Source: MED-G116 sp038107835
GTDB taxonomy: Bacteria; Pseudomonadota; Alphaproteobacteria; Puniceispirillales; Puniceispirillaceae
Direction of reading: 5' to 3'
Length of the DNA: 64,000 nucleotides
Assembly (NCBI GenBank): GCA_038107835.1
Contig: JAYNHH010000006.1
Location: forward strand, 1-64,000
Shown here piece after piece: positions 1 through 8,452 of this stretch. Every line of letters begins with the position of its first letter. Positions within the stretch are counted from its first letter, which is position 1. Below the pieces are notes generated by a model, which saw nothing but the letters and a program-made list of their open reading frames with translations, searched no databases and was not told where the DNA came from. The position numbers and the translations under genes are program-made.

Positions 1-34
1 GCTTTTTGACAATGGCCACCAGATCAATTGCCAT
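1..34 (-). CDS. possible start of an unidentified gene (partial)
   Basis: An ATG at 34 on the minus strand opens a frame that reads MAIDLVAIVKK before the window ends. It lies 40 bases downstream of ureG in the same direction, so it could be a further member of the urea operon. Only eleven codons are visible and the upstream GGGA is a weak ribosome site. I do not recognise it; it may not be a gene. Confidence 0.25.
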   Translation of the reverse strand, partial: MAIDLVAIVKK

Positions 35-74
35 ATCCCAGGGACCGAACTTTAGGGGCCGTTGCCGGTGGCGA

Positions 75-758
75 TCACTCAGCCTCGTCCGCCGCCATCA
101 CCAGCCCTCCTGCATCACACAGAAAGGCGACAAGTTCGGCAACACCAACATTCCTGCGCATCGAACCAAAAATGAATGGCAACTCACCCCGGCCTGCCTT
201 GGTATCGGCGCGCATCTGGTCAAGATCGACCTCGACATGCGGGGCAAGCTCGATCTTGTTGACCACCAGCATATCGGATTTGAGCAGGGCCGGTCCCTTT
301 TTGCGGGGAATGTCCGCGCCCATGCAGACATCAATGACATAGATCGTCAAATCGACCAGCTCGGGGCTGAACGTCGCCGCCAGATTGTCGCCCCCGGACT
401 CGATCAGGATCAGCTCCAGATCAGGAAACCGTTCTTTCAGATCCTCAACCGCCGCCAGATTGACCGACGCATCCTCGCGGATGGCGGTATGAGGGCAACC
501 ACCCGTCTCCACCCCGCGAATGCGCTCGGCCGATAGGGCCTGCGCCCGCACGAGGAAATCCGCATCCTCGCGCGTGTAGATGTCATTGGTAATCACCGCC
601 ATCGAGACATGCGGTGCCAGCGCCCGGCACAGGGCTTCGGTCATGCTCGTCTTGCCTGCGCCAACCGGGCCGCCAATGCCGACACGCAGCGGTCCATGCT
701 TGAGAGCAGGTTTTGTGAGTGTGGGTGTGGGTGAGGGTGAGGGTGAGTGCAGGTTCAT
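75..758 (-). CDS. ureG: urease accessory GTPase UreG
   Basis: UreG is a SIMIBI-class GTPase that couples GTP hydrolysis to nickel delivery into apo-urease, working in the cytoplasm with UreD, UreF and UreE. The 227-residue product has the P-loop GPVGAGKT at residues 30-37, the family motif ESGGDNLAA and the NKIEL guanine-recognition motif. Its start overlaps the ureF stop by four bases (ATGA), so translation is probably coupled. The first 20 residues are an unusual Ser/Pro/Thr-rich leader encoded by a GGGTGA-type hexamer repeat (723-746); conserved UreG sequence starts only at about residue 22 (GPLRVGIGG). Identification is secure; the function of the leader is unknown. Confidence 0.97.
   Translation of the reverse strand: MNLHSPSPSPTPTLTKPALKHGPLRVGIGGPVGAGKTSMTEALCRALAPHVSMAVITNDIYTREDADFLVRAQALSAERIRGVETGGCPHTAIREDASVNLAAVEDLKERFPDLELILIESGGDNLAATFSPELVDLTIYVIDVCMGADIPRKKGPALLKSDMLVVNKIELAPHVEVDLDQMRADTKAGRGELPFIFGSMRRNVGVAELVAFLCDAGGLVMAADEAE
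723..746. repeat. hexamer tandem repeat in the ureG leader
   Basis: Four units of GGGTGN (GGGTGT, then GGGTGA three times) lie back to back. On the coding strand they give Ser-Pro and Thr-Pro dipeptides near the UreG N-terminus. One of the other frames of the same repeat reads Thr-His-Thr-His. A whole-unit change keeps the UreG frame. Confidence 0.8.
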
Positions 759-1417
759 GTCCGGTAAATCCGCTGTGAGGCTGTTTCATGTTCAAGCGCG
801 CAAAGGTCGGCGGCAAGAGCAAACCCACCGATTGAGTCTGTTCCCGTGGCGAGAACCCTGCTGACCGCCGCCTCAACCGACGGTGTCAGCGCAAGGAGGC
901 AGCGCTGCCCCTCCAGCTGGCCAATCGGCACCGCCCGCACGGCCACTGAAATCTGCTGCATGCACACAGCCTGCAGGAACGCCGCCAGCGTTGCCTCCAC
1001 CGCGATGCCGAGCGATTGTGCCGCGATGCCGATGGCCACCGGATAGCCGAGGCCAACAGACAGATCGAGGCCGTGTGTCCCACGTATCAGATTGGCAAAG
1101 GCAGCGCCAAGCTCGGTTGTTTCCTGATGCCGCTCGGCGCCAGCGCAAAGCGCAAGGCACAGATCATTCACCTCCTCACCAGAATGAGCGGCGCGAAGAA
1201 GAACCGCGTCATTAAACGCCGCGCCATGCAACAGTGAGACGCGCAACCAATCGGCAAGGCTGTCACAATCATCAACATTACCACGTACAATCGCCGTCTC
1301 TAGCCCGCCGGAATAGCTGAAGGCACCAATGGGAAAGGCTGACGAGAACCAGTTCTGCAGGATCAACAGGCTCTGTTGCCCGGAAAGTGGCGTCCTGTTT
1401 CTCATGTCAATGCTCAT
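755..1417 (-). CDS. ureF: urease accessory protein UreF
   Basis: UreF bridges UreD and UreG in the urease activation complex and gates GTPase-driven nickel transfer. The recognisable family start is LLILQNWFSSAFPIGAFSYS, followed by the all-helical UreF body with LEHE near the C-terminus. The frame is open to 1447, but several ATGs are possible. I place the start at 1417 (MSIDMRN), close to the ureE stop at 1407; 1405 is an alternative, and no ribosome site settles it. The length of about 220 residues suits the family. The stop overlaps the ureG start. Confidence 0.93.
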   Translation of the reverse strand: MSIDMRNRTPLSGQQSLLILQNWFSSAFPIGAFSYSGGLETAIVRGNVDDCDSLADWLRVSLLHGAAFNDAVLLRAAHSGEEVNDLCLALCAGAERHQETTELGAAFANLIRGTHGLDLSVGLGYPVAIGIAAQSLGIAVEATLAAFLQAVCMQQISVAVRAVPIGQLEGQRCLLALTPSVEAAVSRVLATGTDSIGGFALAADLCALEHETASQRIYRT

Positions 1418-1865
1418 GACCATGTGTACGGCCATGGCCGTAGGCACCGCCTTCGGGCATGAAGGGTGCGGTGAGCTGTCTCACCGTTGCGCCAAGCTGT
1501 TCCAGCATTGCCTGCAGCACCACATCCTGGCGGATCAGAATATGGTCATCGGCAATCTGGCAGGGCGTATGGCGGTTGCCGACATGCCAGGCGATGCGCG
1601 GCAGATTTTCATGCCGCACCGCGAGCAGCGGTTCAGCCGCGGCCTGAACGACAATGACGCGCCCATCATCAAGGCGAAACCCATCGCCATGATTGACCGA
1701 CCTTGTCTCGGCAAGCTCAACCAGAAACGCCTCGCCGCCATCGCTGACCAACCGCTTGCGCCGCAGGAACCGTGCCTCGTAATCAAGCGTTACCGTATCC
1801 AATGTCCCTGTGTCCGGATTGGTGCCGGCATGAATATGCGGCTCAATGTCCTGTGCCAGATGCAT
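1407..1865 (-). CDS. ureE: urease accessory nickel chaperone UreE
   Basis: UreE is the cytoplasmic nickel metallochaperone that hands Ni to UreG. The product carries the N-terminal UreE peptide-binding domain, with DYEARFLRRKRL and later the motif RSVNHGDG, followed by the metal-binding domain with GNRHTPCQI. The tail is short and only modestly His-rich (GHGRTHGHEH), unlike the long His tails of some UreE proteins. A longer frame starts at 1925 inside ureC; the ATG at 1865 (MHLAQ) is preferred because it lies just past the ureC stop with GGGAG upstream. That gives about 152 residues. Confidence 0.93.
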   Translation of the reverse strand: MHLAQDIEPHIHAGTNPDTGTLDTVTLDYEARFLRRKRLVSDGGEAFLVELAETRSVNHGDGFRLDDGRVIVVQAAAEPLLAVRHENLPRIAWHVGNRHTPCQIADDHILIRQDVVLQAMLEQLGATVRQLTAPFMPEGGAYGHGRTHGHEH

Positions 1866-1875
1866 GCCGCACTCC

Positions 1876-3588
1876 CTAGAACATGAAATAGCGCTGCGCC
1901 ATCGGCAGCTCTTCTGCTGGCTCACAGGTCAGCAGTTCACCATCGGCGCGCACTTCATAGGTTTCAGGATTGACCTCGATCTGGGGGCAATAGGCATTAT
2001 GCACCATGTCAGCCTTGGAGATCGTGCGTGTATTTTCCACCGGCACCGTCGTCTTGGCGAGGCCAAGCTGTTCGGCAATACCATCCGCCTGCGCCGCGGC
2101 GCTGACGAAGGTCACGGCTGACGCCTCCAACGAACGGCCAAAGGCACCGAACATCGGCCGTGTATAGACAGGCTGCGGCGTCGGGATCGACGCATTGGGA
2201 TCACCCATCTGCGCGCAGGCAATGCTGCCACCAATCAGCACCATTTCGGGTTTGACGCCAAAAAAGGCCGGATGCCAGAGCACCAGATCAGCACGTTTGC
2301 CAATGGCAATCGAGCCAATATGCGCAGAGATGCCATGCGCGATCGCCGGGTTAATGGTGTATTTTGCAACATAGCGTTTCACCCTGACATTGTCATTGTC
2401 ACCGGTTTCGGCGGCAAGCCTGCCGCGTTGCACCTTCATCTTGTGCGCTGTCTGCCAGGTCCGGATGATCACCTCGCCAACGCGCCCCATCGCTTGGCTG
2501 TCCGAAGCGATGATCGAAAAGGCACCCATGTCGTGAAGAATATCCTCGGCGGCGATTGTCTCGCGGCGGATCCGACTTTCGGCAAAGGCAACATCCTCGG
2601 GGATTGATTTGTCGAGATGGTGGCACACCATCAGCATATCCAGATGCTCTTCCAGCGTGTTCACAGTGTAGGGACGTGTCGGGTTGGTCGAGGATGGCAG
2701 AACATGGCTCTCACCGCAGATCTTGATTATGTCGGGCGCATGTCCGCCGCCTGCGCCTTCGGTGTGAAAGGCATGGATGACCCGCTCCTTCATGGCGGCG
2801 ACAGTATTCTCGACAAAGCCGCTTTCGTTCAGCGTGTCCGTGTGGATCATCACCTGAACATCCATCGCATCGGCAACCGACAGGCAATTGTCGATGGCGG
2901 CCGGTGTTGTCCCCCAATCCTCGTGAAGTTTCAGCGCGCAGGCACCACCGCGAACCTGTTCCTCCAGCGCGGCTGGCAGGGCGGCGTTGCCCTTGCCAGC
3001 AAAGGCCAGATTCATGGCGAACCCATCAGCCGACTGCAGCATCCTGCCGATATGCCACGGACCGGGCGTGCAGGTTGTCGCCAGCGTGCCATGCGCCGGG
3101 CCGGTGCCACCGCCAAGCATTGTCGTCAAGCCGGAATGCAGCGCATCGTCGATCTGCTGCGGACAGATGTAATGGATGTGGCTGTCAAAACCGCCAGCGG
3201 TGAGAATATGCCCCTCGCCAGCGATCGCCTCGGTTCCCGGGCCGATGACAATATCCACCCCAGGCTGGGTGTCCGGATTGCCCGCCTTGCCGATGCCGCA
3301 GATCACCCCATCGCGAAGACCGATATCAGCCTTGAAAATGCCCGACACATCGACCACCAGCGCATTGGTGATCACCGTGTCAACGGCGCCATCGGTGCGG
3401 CTTGCCTGCGATTGGCCCATACCATCACGAATGACCTTGCCACCGCCAAATTTCACCTCTTCACCATAGGTGGTGAAATCCTTTTCAACCTCGATGATCA
3501 GATCGGTGTCAGCAAGCCGCAGCCGGTCACCCGTCGTCGGGCCATACATGTCAGCATAGGCAGCTCGGGAAATCTGTTTCGGCATCAC
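1876..3588 (-). CDS. ureC: urease catalytic alpha subunit
   Basis: This is the large nickel-dependent amidohydrolase subunit, which converts urea to ammonia and carbamate. All active-site residues are visible in the 570 residues: His137/His139 (HIH), the lysine to be carbamylated, Lys220 (LKLHEDWG), His249 (MIHTDTLNESG), His275 (HTEGAGGG), the mobile-flap His323/324 (CHHLD) and Asp363 (ASDSQAMGR). The length matches the family. The second Met, at 3585 (MPKQIS), is probably the true start, overlapping the ureB stop as ATGA. Nothing suggests loss of function. Confidence 0.98.
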   Translation of the reverse strand: MMPKQISRAAYADMYGPTTGDRLRLADTDLIIEVEKDFTTYGEEVKFGGGKVIRDGMGQSQASRTDGAVDTVITNALVVDVSGIFKADIGLRDGVICGIGKAGNPDTQPGVDIVIGPGTEAIAGEGHILTAGGFDSHIHYICPQQIDDALHSGLTTMLGGGTGPAHGTLATTCTPGPWHIGRMLQSADGFAMNLAFAGKGNAALPAALEEQVRGGACALKLHEDWGTTPAAIDNCLSVADAMDVQVMIHTDTLNESGFVENTVAAMKERVIHAFHTEGAGGGHAPDIIKICGESHVLPSSTNPTRPYTVNTLEEHLDMLMVCHHLDKSIPEDVAFAESRIRRETIAAEDILHDMGAFSIIASDSQAMGRVGEVIIRTWQTAHKMKVQRGRLAAETGDNDNVRVKRYVAKYTINPAIAHGISAHIGSIAIGKRADLVLWHPAFFGVKPEMVLIGGSIACAQMGDPNASIPTPQPVYTRPMFGAFGRSLEASAVTFVSAAAQADGIAEQLGLAKTTVPVENTRTISKADMVHNAYCPQIEVNPETYEVRADGELLTCEPAEELPMAQRYFMF

Positions 3589-3890
3589 AGCGCTCCCATG
3601 ATCTGCTGGTTGAACCCATAGACAAGCCTGGCACCGGACAGGGGCACCAGCACCACTTCGCGCTGCTGGCCAGGTTCAAACCTCACAGCGGTTCCAGCAG
3701 CGATGTCGAGGCGCATGCCTCTTGCTGATTGGCGGTCGAAATCAAGCGCCGGATTGGCTTCGGCAAAATGATAGTGGCTGCCAATCTGAACCGGCCGATC
3801 ACCGGTATTGGCGACGATGAGGCTGATCTGCTCAGCCCCCGCATTCAGCGTAATCTCGCCGGCTGCCGACAGAATCTCTCCCGGGATCAT
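3585..3890 (-). CDS. ureB: urease beta subunit
   Basis: This 101-residue structural subunit packs around UreC in the urease trimer. It begins MIPGEILSA, as is typical, and contains the family signature GDRPVQIGSHYHFAE and the later segment AAGTAVRFEPGQ. It overlaps ureA upstream (3887-3890) and ureC downstream by four bases each, so ureABC are translated as a coupled set. UreA and UreB are separate here, unlike the fused subunit of Helicobacter. Confidence 0.97.
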   Translation of the reverse strand: MIPGEILSAAGEITLNAGAEQISLIVANTGDRPVQIGSHYHFAEANPALDFDRQSARGMRLDIAAGTAVRFEPGQQREVVLVPLSGARLVYGFNQQIMGAL

Positions 3891-4204
3891 GATGCGCCTC
3901 CCTTGCGGATGGGGTGATGGACGGTGACCAGCTTGGTACCGTCAGGAAAGGTGGCTTCGACCTGAACGTCATGGATCATCTCGGCGATGCCATCCATACA
4001 CTGGTCGACCGTAATCACATGCGCTCCTGCCTCCATCAGCTCGGCAACCGATTTGCCGTCACGCGCTCCCTCGACAACAAAATCGGTGATCAGGGCAATC
4101 GCCTCTGGATGGTTCAGTTTGACGCCACGCTGCATCCGCGCCCGTGCCACCATGGCGGCAAGGCTGACCAGCATCTTGTCCTTTTCCCTTGGGGTCAATT
4201 TCAT
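3887..4204 (-). CDS. ureA: urease gamma subunit
   Basis: The smallest urease subunit, about 105 residues. It begins MKLTPREKDKML, with the conserved KLNHPEAIALI and DFVVEGARDG segments, and ends VHHPI followed by a short RKGGAS tail. Two ATGs lie in tandem at 4207 and 4204; the second has the better spacing from the AGGT just upstream. The gene starts six bases beyond the ureD stop, in the usual alphaproteobacterial order ureDABC. Confidence 0.97.
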   Translation of the reverse strand: MKLTPREKDKMLVSLAAMVARARMQRGVKLNHPEAIALITDFVVEGARDGKSVAELMEAGAHVITVDQCMDGIAEMIHDVQVEATFPDGTKLVTVHHPIRKGGAS

Positions 4205-4212
4205 CATCTACC

Positions 4213-5031
4213 TCATGATTGCCAGACGCGCGGCACCTGCAGCCCGCGCATTGCGGTTAGAATGTGTAAAAGGTCGGTCTTGCCAGCCATGGTCCGGGAC
4301 GCCAGCAAGCGCAAAACGAGCCTGTCCTGCCAGACAGACAATGCCGCCCGTACCTGTAATGTCGCCAGTTTTGATTCGATATCAGCCTTTACCTGCATGA
4401 GGCGGGGGCCGACATAGACACATGTTGCCGCCATCTGCGCGCCCGCCGCACCAGCGCTGGCACCCAGCAGGCCAGCGATATTCTCATCAAGGCGCACCGC
4501 CTCACCATGGACCAGCTTGCCGTCGCGGCGAATGCGCCAGCGATCGGTGAAATAGCAATCCGTCAGAATTTCGCCCATCGCATGTCGCCCAAAGACAAGC
4601 GATTCCAGAACCAGACACTCGCTGCCGGCATCGAGTTCGATCTCGATGGTCCGGGCCAGCCGGCTCTGGTCGAACAGGATGGTTTCCTGCGGCAGCCAAT
4701 GCAGGCAAGCACCATTCCTCGCCGACAGCCGGACACCCATGCTGGCGATGTCGGCCGTGCTGCTGGCATAGGCGCGTTCGGCAGCCTGGGTCGTGACAAG
4801 GACCTTGCTGGCATCAGCGGAAATTTCATACCTATAGGCATCTCCGCCGGTTATGCCACCAGCGGTATTCACCAGGACGACTTCATGCGCGGACCCATGG
4901 CTGCGCGGCAACAACGCCTTGGCGGCACCAGACTGATACAGCTGGTCAAGCGCACCAGCGCGAAAAGCGACGTCCGCCGCGCCGCGCGATCGCTGGAGTG
5001 TGTTTGCAAAAGAACCGGTACCGTCCATCAT
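4213..5031 (-). CDS. ureD: urease accessory protein UreD
   Basis: UreD binds apo-urease and recruits UreF-UreG for nickel insertion. Family motifs are RSRGAADVAFR near the start, LVNTAGGITGGD and TTQAAERAYAS, then LPQETILFDQ. The frame reaches 5130 but would then overlap the end of urtE; the ATG at 5031 (MMDGTG) lies after the urtE stop at 5060 and gives 272 residues, the normal size. It sits between the urea transporter and the urease subunits, so uptake and hydrolysis appear to be one transcription unit. Confidence 0.94.
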   Translation of the reverse strand: MMDGTGSFANTLQRSRGAADVAFRAGALDQLYQSGAAKALLPRSHGSAHEVVLVNTAGGITGGDAYRYEISADASKVLVTTQAAERAYASSTADIASMGVRLSARNGACLHWLPQETILFDQSRLARTIEIELDAGSECLVLESLVFGRHAMGEILTDCYFTDRWRIRRDGKLVHGEAVRLDENIAGLLGASAGAAGAQMAATCVYVGPRLMQVKADIESKLATLQVRAALSVWQDRLVLRLLASRTMAGKTDLLHILTAMRGLQVPRVWQS

Positions 5032-5059
5032 CCTAGCATCTGATATAGCAATTTGTGGC

Positions 5060-5754
5060 TCACACGCCAACCGACTGTCGCAACCTCGCCTTGTCGACAT
5101 CTGCGGTGCGGCTTGCATAGACAATCTCACCGCGCGTCATAGCAAAAATCTGATCGGCAAGACCGAAGGCAAAATCAAAATATTGTTCGACAAGAATGAT
5201 GGCCATGCTCTGCTGTTCGCGCAGATAGCCTATCACCTCGCCAATCTGGCTGATGATGTTGGGCTGGATGCCCTCGGTCGGCTCATCAAGCAGAAGCAGC
5301 TTTGGTTTCATGATCAATGCCCGTGCGATGGCCAGCTGCTGTTGCTGGCCGCCAGACAGATCACCCCCCGCCGGTCAAGCATGGTTTTGAGCACCGGAAA
5401 CAAATCATGGATCTCATCGGGCACTTTGGCGGCGCCAGCGGCCTGACAGCCAAAGCCTGTTTCCAGATTTTCGCGGACCGTGAGCATCGGGAAAATAAAG
5501 CGCCCCTGCGGCACATAACCAACCCCGGCCTTTGCCAGCTGATCAGGACGCAACCTCGTCACATCAGCGCCATCAAGCCAATATTCACCTGCGCTGCAGG
5601 CATGTGTCCCGGACAGAGTCCTGAGCAATGATGTCTTGCCGACACCGTTTGAACCCATGATACAGGTGACCTCACCAATAGCGGCTGTCACGCTGACGCC
5701 ATGGAGAATCTGTGATGAGCCGTAATGCAGCGTCAGATCAGTGGCATTCAGCAT
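5060..5754 (-). pseudogene. urtE: urea ABC transporter ATPase UrtE, frameshifted
   Basis: The second ATPase of the urea ABC importer. The first part (from 5754) has Walker A GSNGVGKT and Q-loop region GYVPQGRF; the last part has Walker B LLLLDEPTEG and the switch His region replaced by EQYFDF, as in branched-chain/urea ATPases. The two lie in different frames. The frame breaks at a run of six C (5364-5369; G on the coding strand). With a seventh G the text reads RRGGDLSGGQQQQLAIARAL, exactly the expected ABC signature, and the gene becomes an intact 231-residue UrtE. As read, the product would lack the signature and Walker B. Either a homopolymer sequencing error or a recent inactivating deletion. 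Confidence 0.9.
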
Positions 5755-5756
5755 GG

Positions 5757-6497
5757 CTATCTCCCAAGGTAAACATCTATGACCTTCTGGTTACCTGTCA
5801 CAAAATCCATCGACCCCTCGGCCAACACCGATCCTTCATGCATGACCGTGACGCGGCAGTCGAGCGCGCGGATGAACTCCATGTCATGCTCGACAACGAC
5901 CACAGAGCGTGTTCTGGCAAGGTCCCGCAACAGGGTGACAGTGGCCTCGCGTTCAGGCGCGGTCATGCCAGCAGCTGGTTCGTCAACCAGCAGCAACTTC
6001 GGGTCCTGCGCCAGCAACATGCCAATCTCCAGCCATTGTTTCTGGCCATGGCTGAGCTCACCGGCAAGACGGTGCAGATTGTCGTCAAGCCTGATCTGTT
6101 CGGCGATGGTCCGGATCCGTTGTTCATCTTCCTGCGAGCATTGATAGGCAAGCACAGCGAAAGGGCTTCGCCGGTTGGCCAGCGCCATGAGCAAGTTCTC
6201 ATGGACGCTCTGGTCCTCAAAGGTGGTCGGTTTCTGGAATTTGCGGCCGATGCCAAGCTGGGCAATCTGTGCCTCGGATCGTTTCAGCAGTGACATGCTT
6301 GTCGCGCCCCACCTGACATCACCAGAATCGGGCCGGGTCTTGCCAGTGACAATATCCATGAAGGTTGTCTTGCCAGCGCCATTCGGCCCGATGATGGCCC
6401 GCAGCTCAGCCTCGCCAATGTCAAAGCTGAGGGCGTTGATCGCCCTGAAACCGTCAAACGACACCGAGATATTATCGACATGAAGAAGCTGGCCCAT
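5757..6497 (-). CDS. urtD: urea ABC transporter ATPase UrtD
   Basis: First ATP-binding subunit of the urea importer, 246 residues, cytoplasmic face of the membrane. Walker A is GPNGAGKT, the signature motif is LSHGQKQWLEIG and Walker B is LLLVDEPAAGM, typical of the LivG/UrtD class. The initiating ATG abuts the urtC stop (6497), and the urtE start follows its stop by two bases. Intact. Confidence 0.95.
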   Translation of the reverse strand: MGQLLHVDNISVSFDGFRAINALSFDIGEAELRAIIGPNGAGKTTFMDIVTGKTRPDSGDVRWGATSMSLLKRSEAQIAQLGIGRKFQKPTTFEDQSVHENLLMALANRRSPFAVLAYQCSQEDEQRIRTIAEQIRLDDNLHRLAGELSHGQKQWLEIGMLLAQDPKLLLVDEPAAGMTAPEREATVTLLRDLARTRSVVVVEHDMEFIRALDCRVTVMHEGSVLAEGSMDFVTGNQKVIDVYLGR

Positions 6498-7690
6498 CAG
6501 TTTTTCCTCGGTGGAGCGAGTCTGTCAACCAGCCCGCCAAGCCCCTGCGGGGCATAGATGGTGACAACAACAAAACTTACCCCAAGAAGCACAAGCCACC
6601 AGTCGGTCCAGATAATGTCGGCAAAGCCAAGGGGAATGTTGGGAGCCTGCCCGCCTGTAAAATAGCTTGAGACAAGCGAGACAAACGCCGCGCCGATGAC
6701 AGCGCCATAGATCCGCCCGCGCCCGCCGATCGCCACCCAGACAGCAAGGTAGATCGAGGCGATAGGAGCCAGTTCGGTTGGGTTGATGATTCCGGCCTGT
6801 GGGTAATACAGCGCACCAGCCACCGCCGCGATGATCGCCGTCAGGACAAAGACAAATAATTTATAGCTCTCGACATTATAGCCGAGAAAGCGCACCCGTG
6901 CCTCGTCATCCCGGATGCCACGGATGATGTTGCCAAACTTGCTGCCAACCACCGCCATGGCCAGAAGATAGGTGACGGCAAGAACAAGCGCGCTGACAAG
7001 AAAGAAGGTTATTGACAATGTTGCCTGCGAGACATGATCAAGACCCGGAATGTTCTGCAGGCCGGACAAGCCGTTATTGCCCCGCAGACCGCTGTCGTTC
7101 TGCAGGAGGTACAGCGACAGAGCCAGAGTCATTGCCTGTGTCAGGATCGACAGATAGACGCCATTGACGCGTGACCGGAACGCCAGCCAACCAAAGACAA
7201 GTGCCAACAGGCCCGGCACCAGAACAACAAAGGCCAGCTGCACCCAGAACAGATCAGCAAAGGCCCAGATCAGCGGAATTTCAGCACCGCCAACAATACC
7301 AAAAATCTGCGTCCCTACAGCCTCTTCGATTTCCAGTGGCGTCGGTGGAAGAATGTTGTTCCGCGCCGCCTCGATGACAATCATCTTGGTGCGGGCAAAC
7401 ATTATCCACATGCCGATCATATAACCACCAAAGGCAAAGAAAGCGAAATGGCCAAGTGAGAGGATTCCACAAAAGCCCCAAACCAGATCCATGGCGATGG
7501 CGATCATGCACAGACAGAGCGTCTTGCCGAGGGTTTTGACAAAACTTGTCGAGATCAGACCCACGCCAAACCCCTCGCCAAGAATGGTGACAGCAAGGCA
7601 GATTAGCGACAGGGTGGCGAGGAAAACCAGCGTTGCCGGATGGCGGAACAGATAGCGTGTCAGCACGGTTTTCTCGAGACGGTCAGGCAT
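6497..7690 (-). CDS. urtC: urea ABC transporter permease UrtC
   Basis: Inner-membrane permease of the LivM type, 397 residues, with about ten hydrophobic segments. Family features visible are DLVWGFCGILSLGHFAFFA near residues 60-80, GSKFGNIIRGIRDDE, and YFTGGQAPNIPLGFADI near the C-terminus. It pairs with UrtB to form the channel. It begins three bases after the urtB stop. Intact. Confidence 0.95.
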   Translation of the reverse strand: MPDRLEKTVLTRYLFRHPATLVFLATLSLICLAVTILGEGFGVGLISTSFVKTLGKTLCLCMIAIAMDLVWGFCGILSLGHFAFFAFGGYMIGMWIMFARTKMIVIEAARNNILPPTPLEIEEAVGTQIFGIVGGAEIPLIWAFADLFWVQLAFVVLVPGLLALVFGWLAFRSRVNGVYLSILTQAMTLALSLYLLQNDSGLRGNNGLSGLQNIPGLDHVSQATLSITFFLVSALVLAVTYLLAMAVVGSKFGNIIRGIRDDEARVRFLGYNVESYKLFVFVLTAIIAAVAGALYYPQAGIINPTELAPIASIYLAVWVAIGGRGRIYGAVIGAAFVSLVSSYFTGGQAPNIPLGFADIIWTDWWLVLLGVSFVVVTIYAPQGLGGLVDRLAPPRKN

Positions 7691-7693
7691 GGA

Positions 7694-8317
7694 TCACGCC
7701 TCCACCGCTCGGCCGCGCTGGGCGATGATGCCGCGTGGCCGGAACTGGATGAACAGGATGATAAAAATGATCATGTAGGTCTGCGCCGCCAGCGTGTTTG
7801 ACGGGTTGAACCATTCGATGCCCTTTTGCAGCGACCCGATCATCGCCGCCCCGGCAAGCGTGCCCCATATACTGCCAACGCCGCCAACGACAACGGTCAT
7901 GAAACTCTGCACGATATAGTCGGTGCCAATCTCGGATGTGACCTTTGAGTAAAGGCCAATGGCGACGCCAGCGATCCCGGCAATGCCAGAGCCAAAGCCG
8001 AAGGTAAGCATGTTTATCCGGTCAGGATTGATGCCCATGCTGGCGGCCATCACCGGATTCTGCGTGACAGCCCGCGTCTCAAGGCCAAAGCGGGTGCGGC
8101 GCATGACATAGACAAGCAGACCCAGAAAGATCAGCGCAAGGCAGAAAATCGCGATCCGGATATTGCTGATGGCAAGCACATCATTGACGGCAAAGGCGCC
8201 ATCCAGCCAACCTGGCGAGGTAAGCGGGCGCGCCTGTGTGCCAAAGATATTCTTGGCAAGCTGCTGCAGGGCAATGCTGATGCCAAAGGTCGCCAGCAGG
8301 GGATCAAAACGGGAAAT
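7694..8317 (-). pseudogene. urtB: urea ABC transporter permease UrtB, N-terminus missing
   Basis: The C-terminal two-thirds of the LivH-type permease UrtB are clear: LLATFGISIALQQLAKNIFG, then TRAVTQNPVMAASMGIN, VVVGGVGSIWGTLAG and the ending IQFRPRGIIAQRGRAVEA. The frame is open only to 8317, where a stop occurs, and similarity fades at about 8300, just before LLATFG. The usual first 80-100 residues of the mature permease (or more, with a signal region) are absent. A GTG at 8179 could start a shorter product but would skip conserved helices. No urtA lies upstream. So the importer is incomplete here: a true truncation at a recombination junction, or an assembly misjoin. Confidence 0.88.
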
Positions 8318-8452
8318 TCAGACTACCCTCACCCAGAGCACAAGGAACCCAGCCCCAGCCCCATGAGCAACAGAAGGCCAGCCCCGTAGTGTCAGAAAAA
8401 ATGGGCTGCTTTCGCCGGTAAACGGATTTGATATTTTTGACTAGCTTTTTAC
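8318..8452. other. junction segment between truncated urtB and cysNC
   Basis: About 135 bases without a supportable gene. On the minus strand one frame gives a short hydrophobic stretch rich in Leu and Gly that might be a remnant of a membrane protein, but it is too short to identify. A purine/pyrimidine-biased stretch (CCCAGCCCCAGCCCC) lies near 8349. No terminal repeat or transposase remnant is seen. Confidence 0.5.

Noticed and set aside
2617..3621. 334-residue plus-strand open frame antisense to ureC
   Set aside because: Shadow of ureC, whose active-site residues are all present on the other strand.
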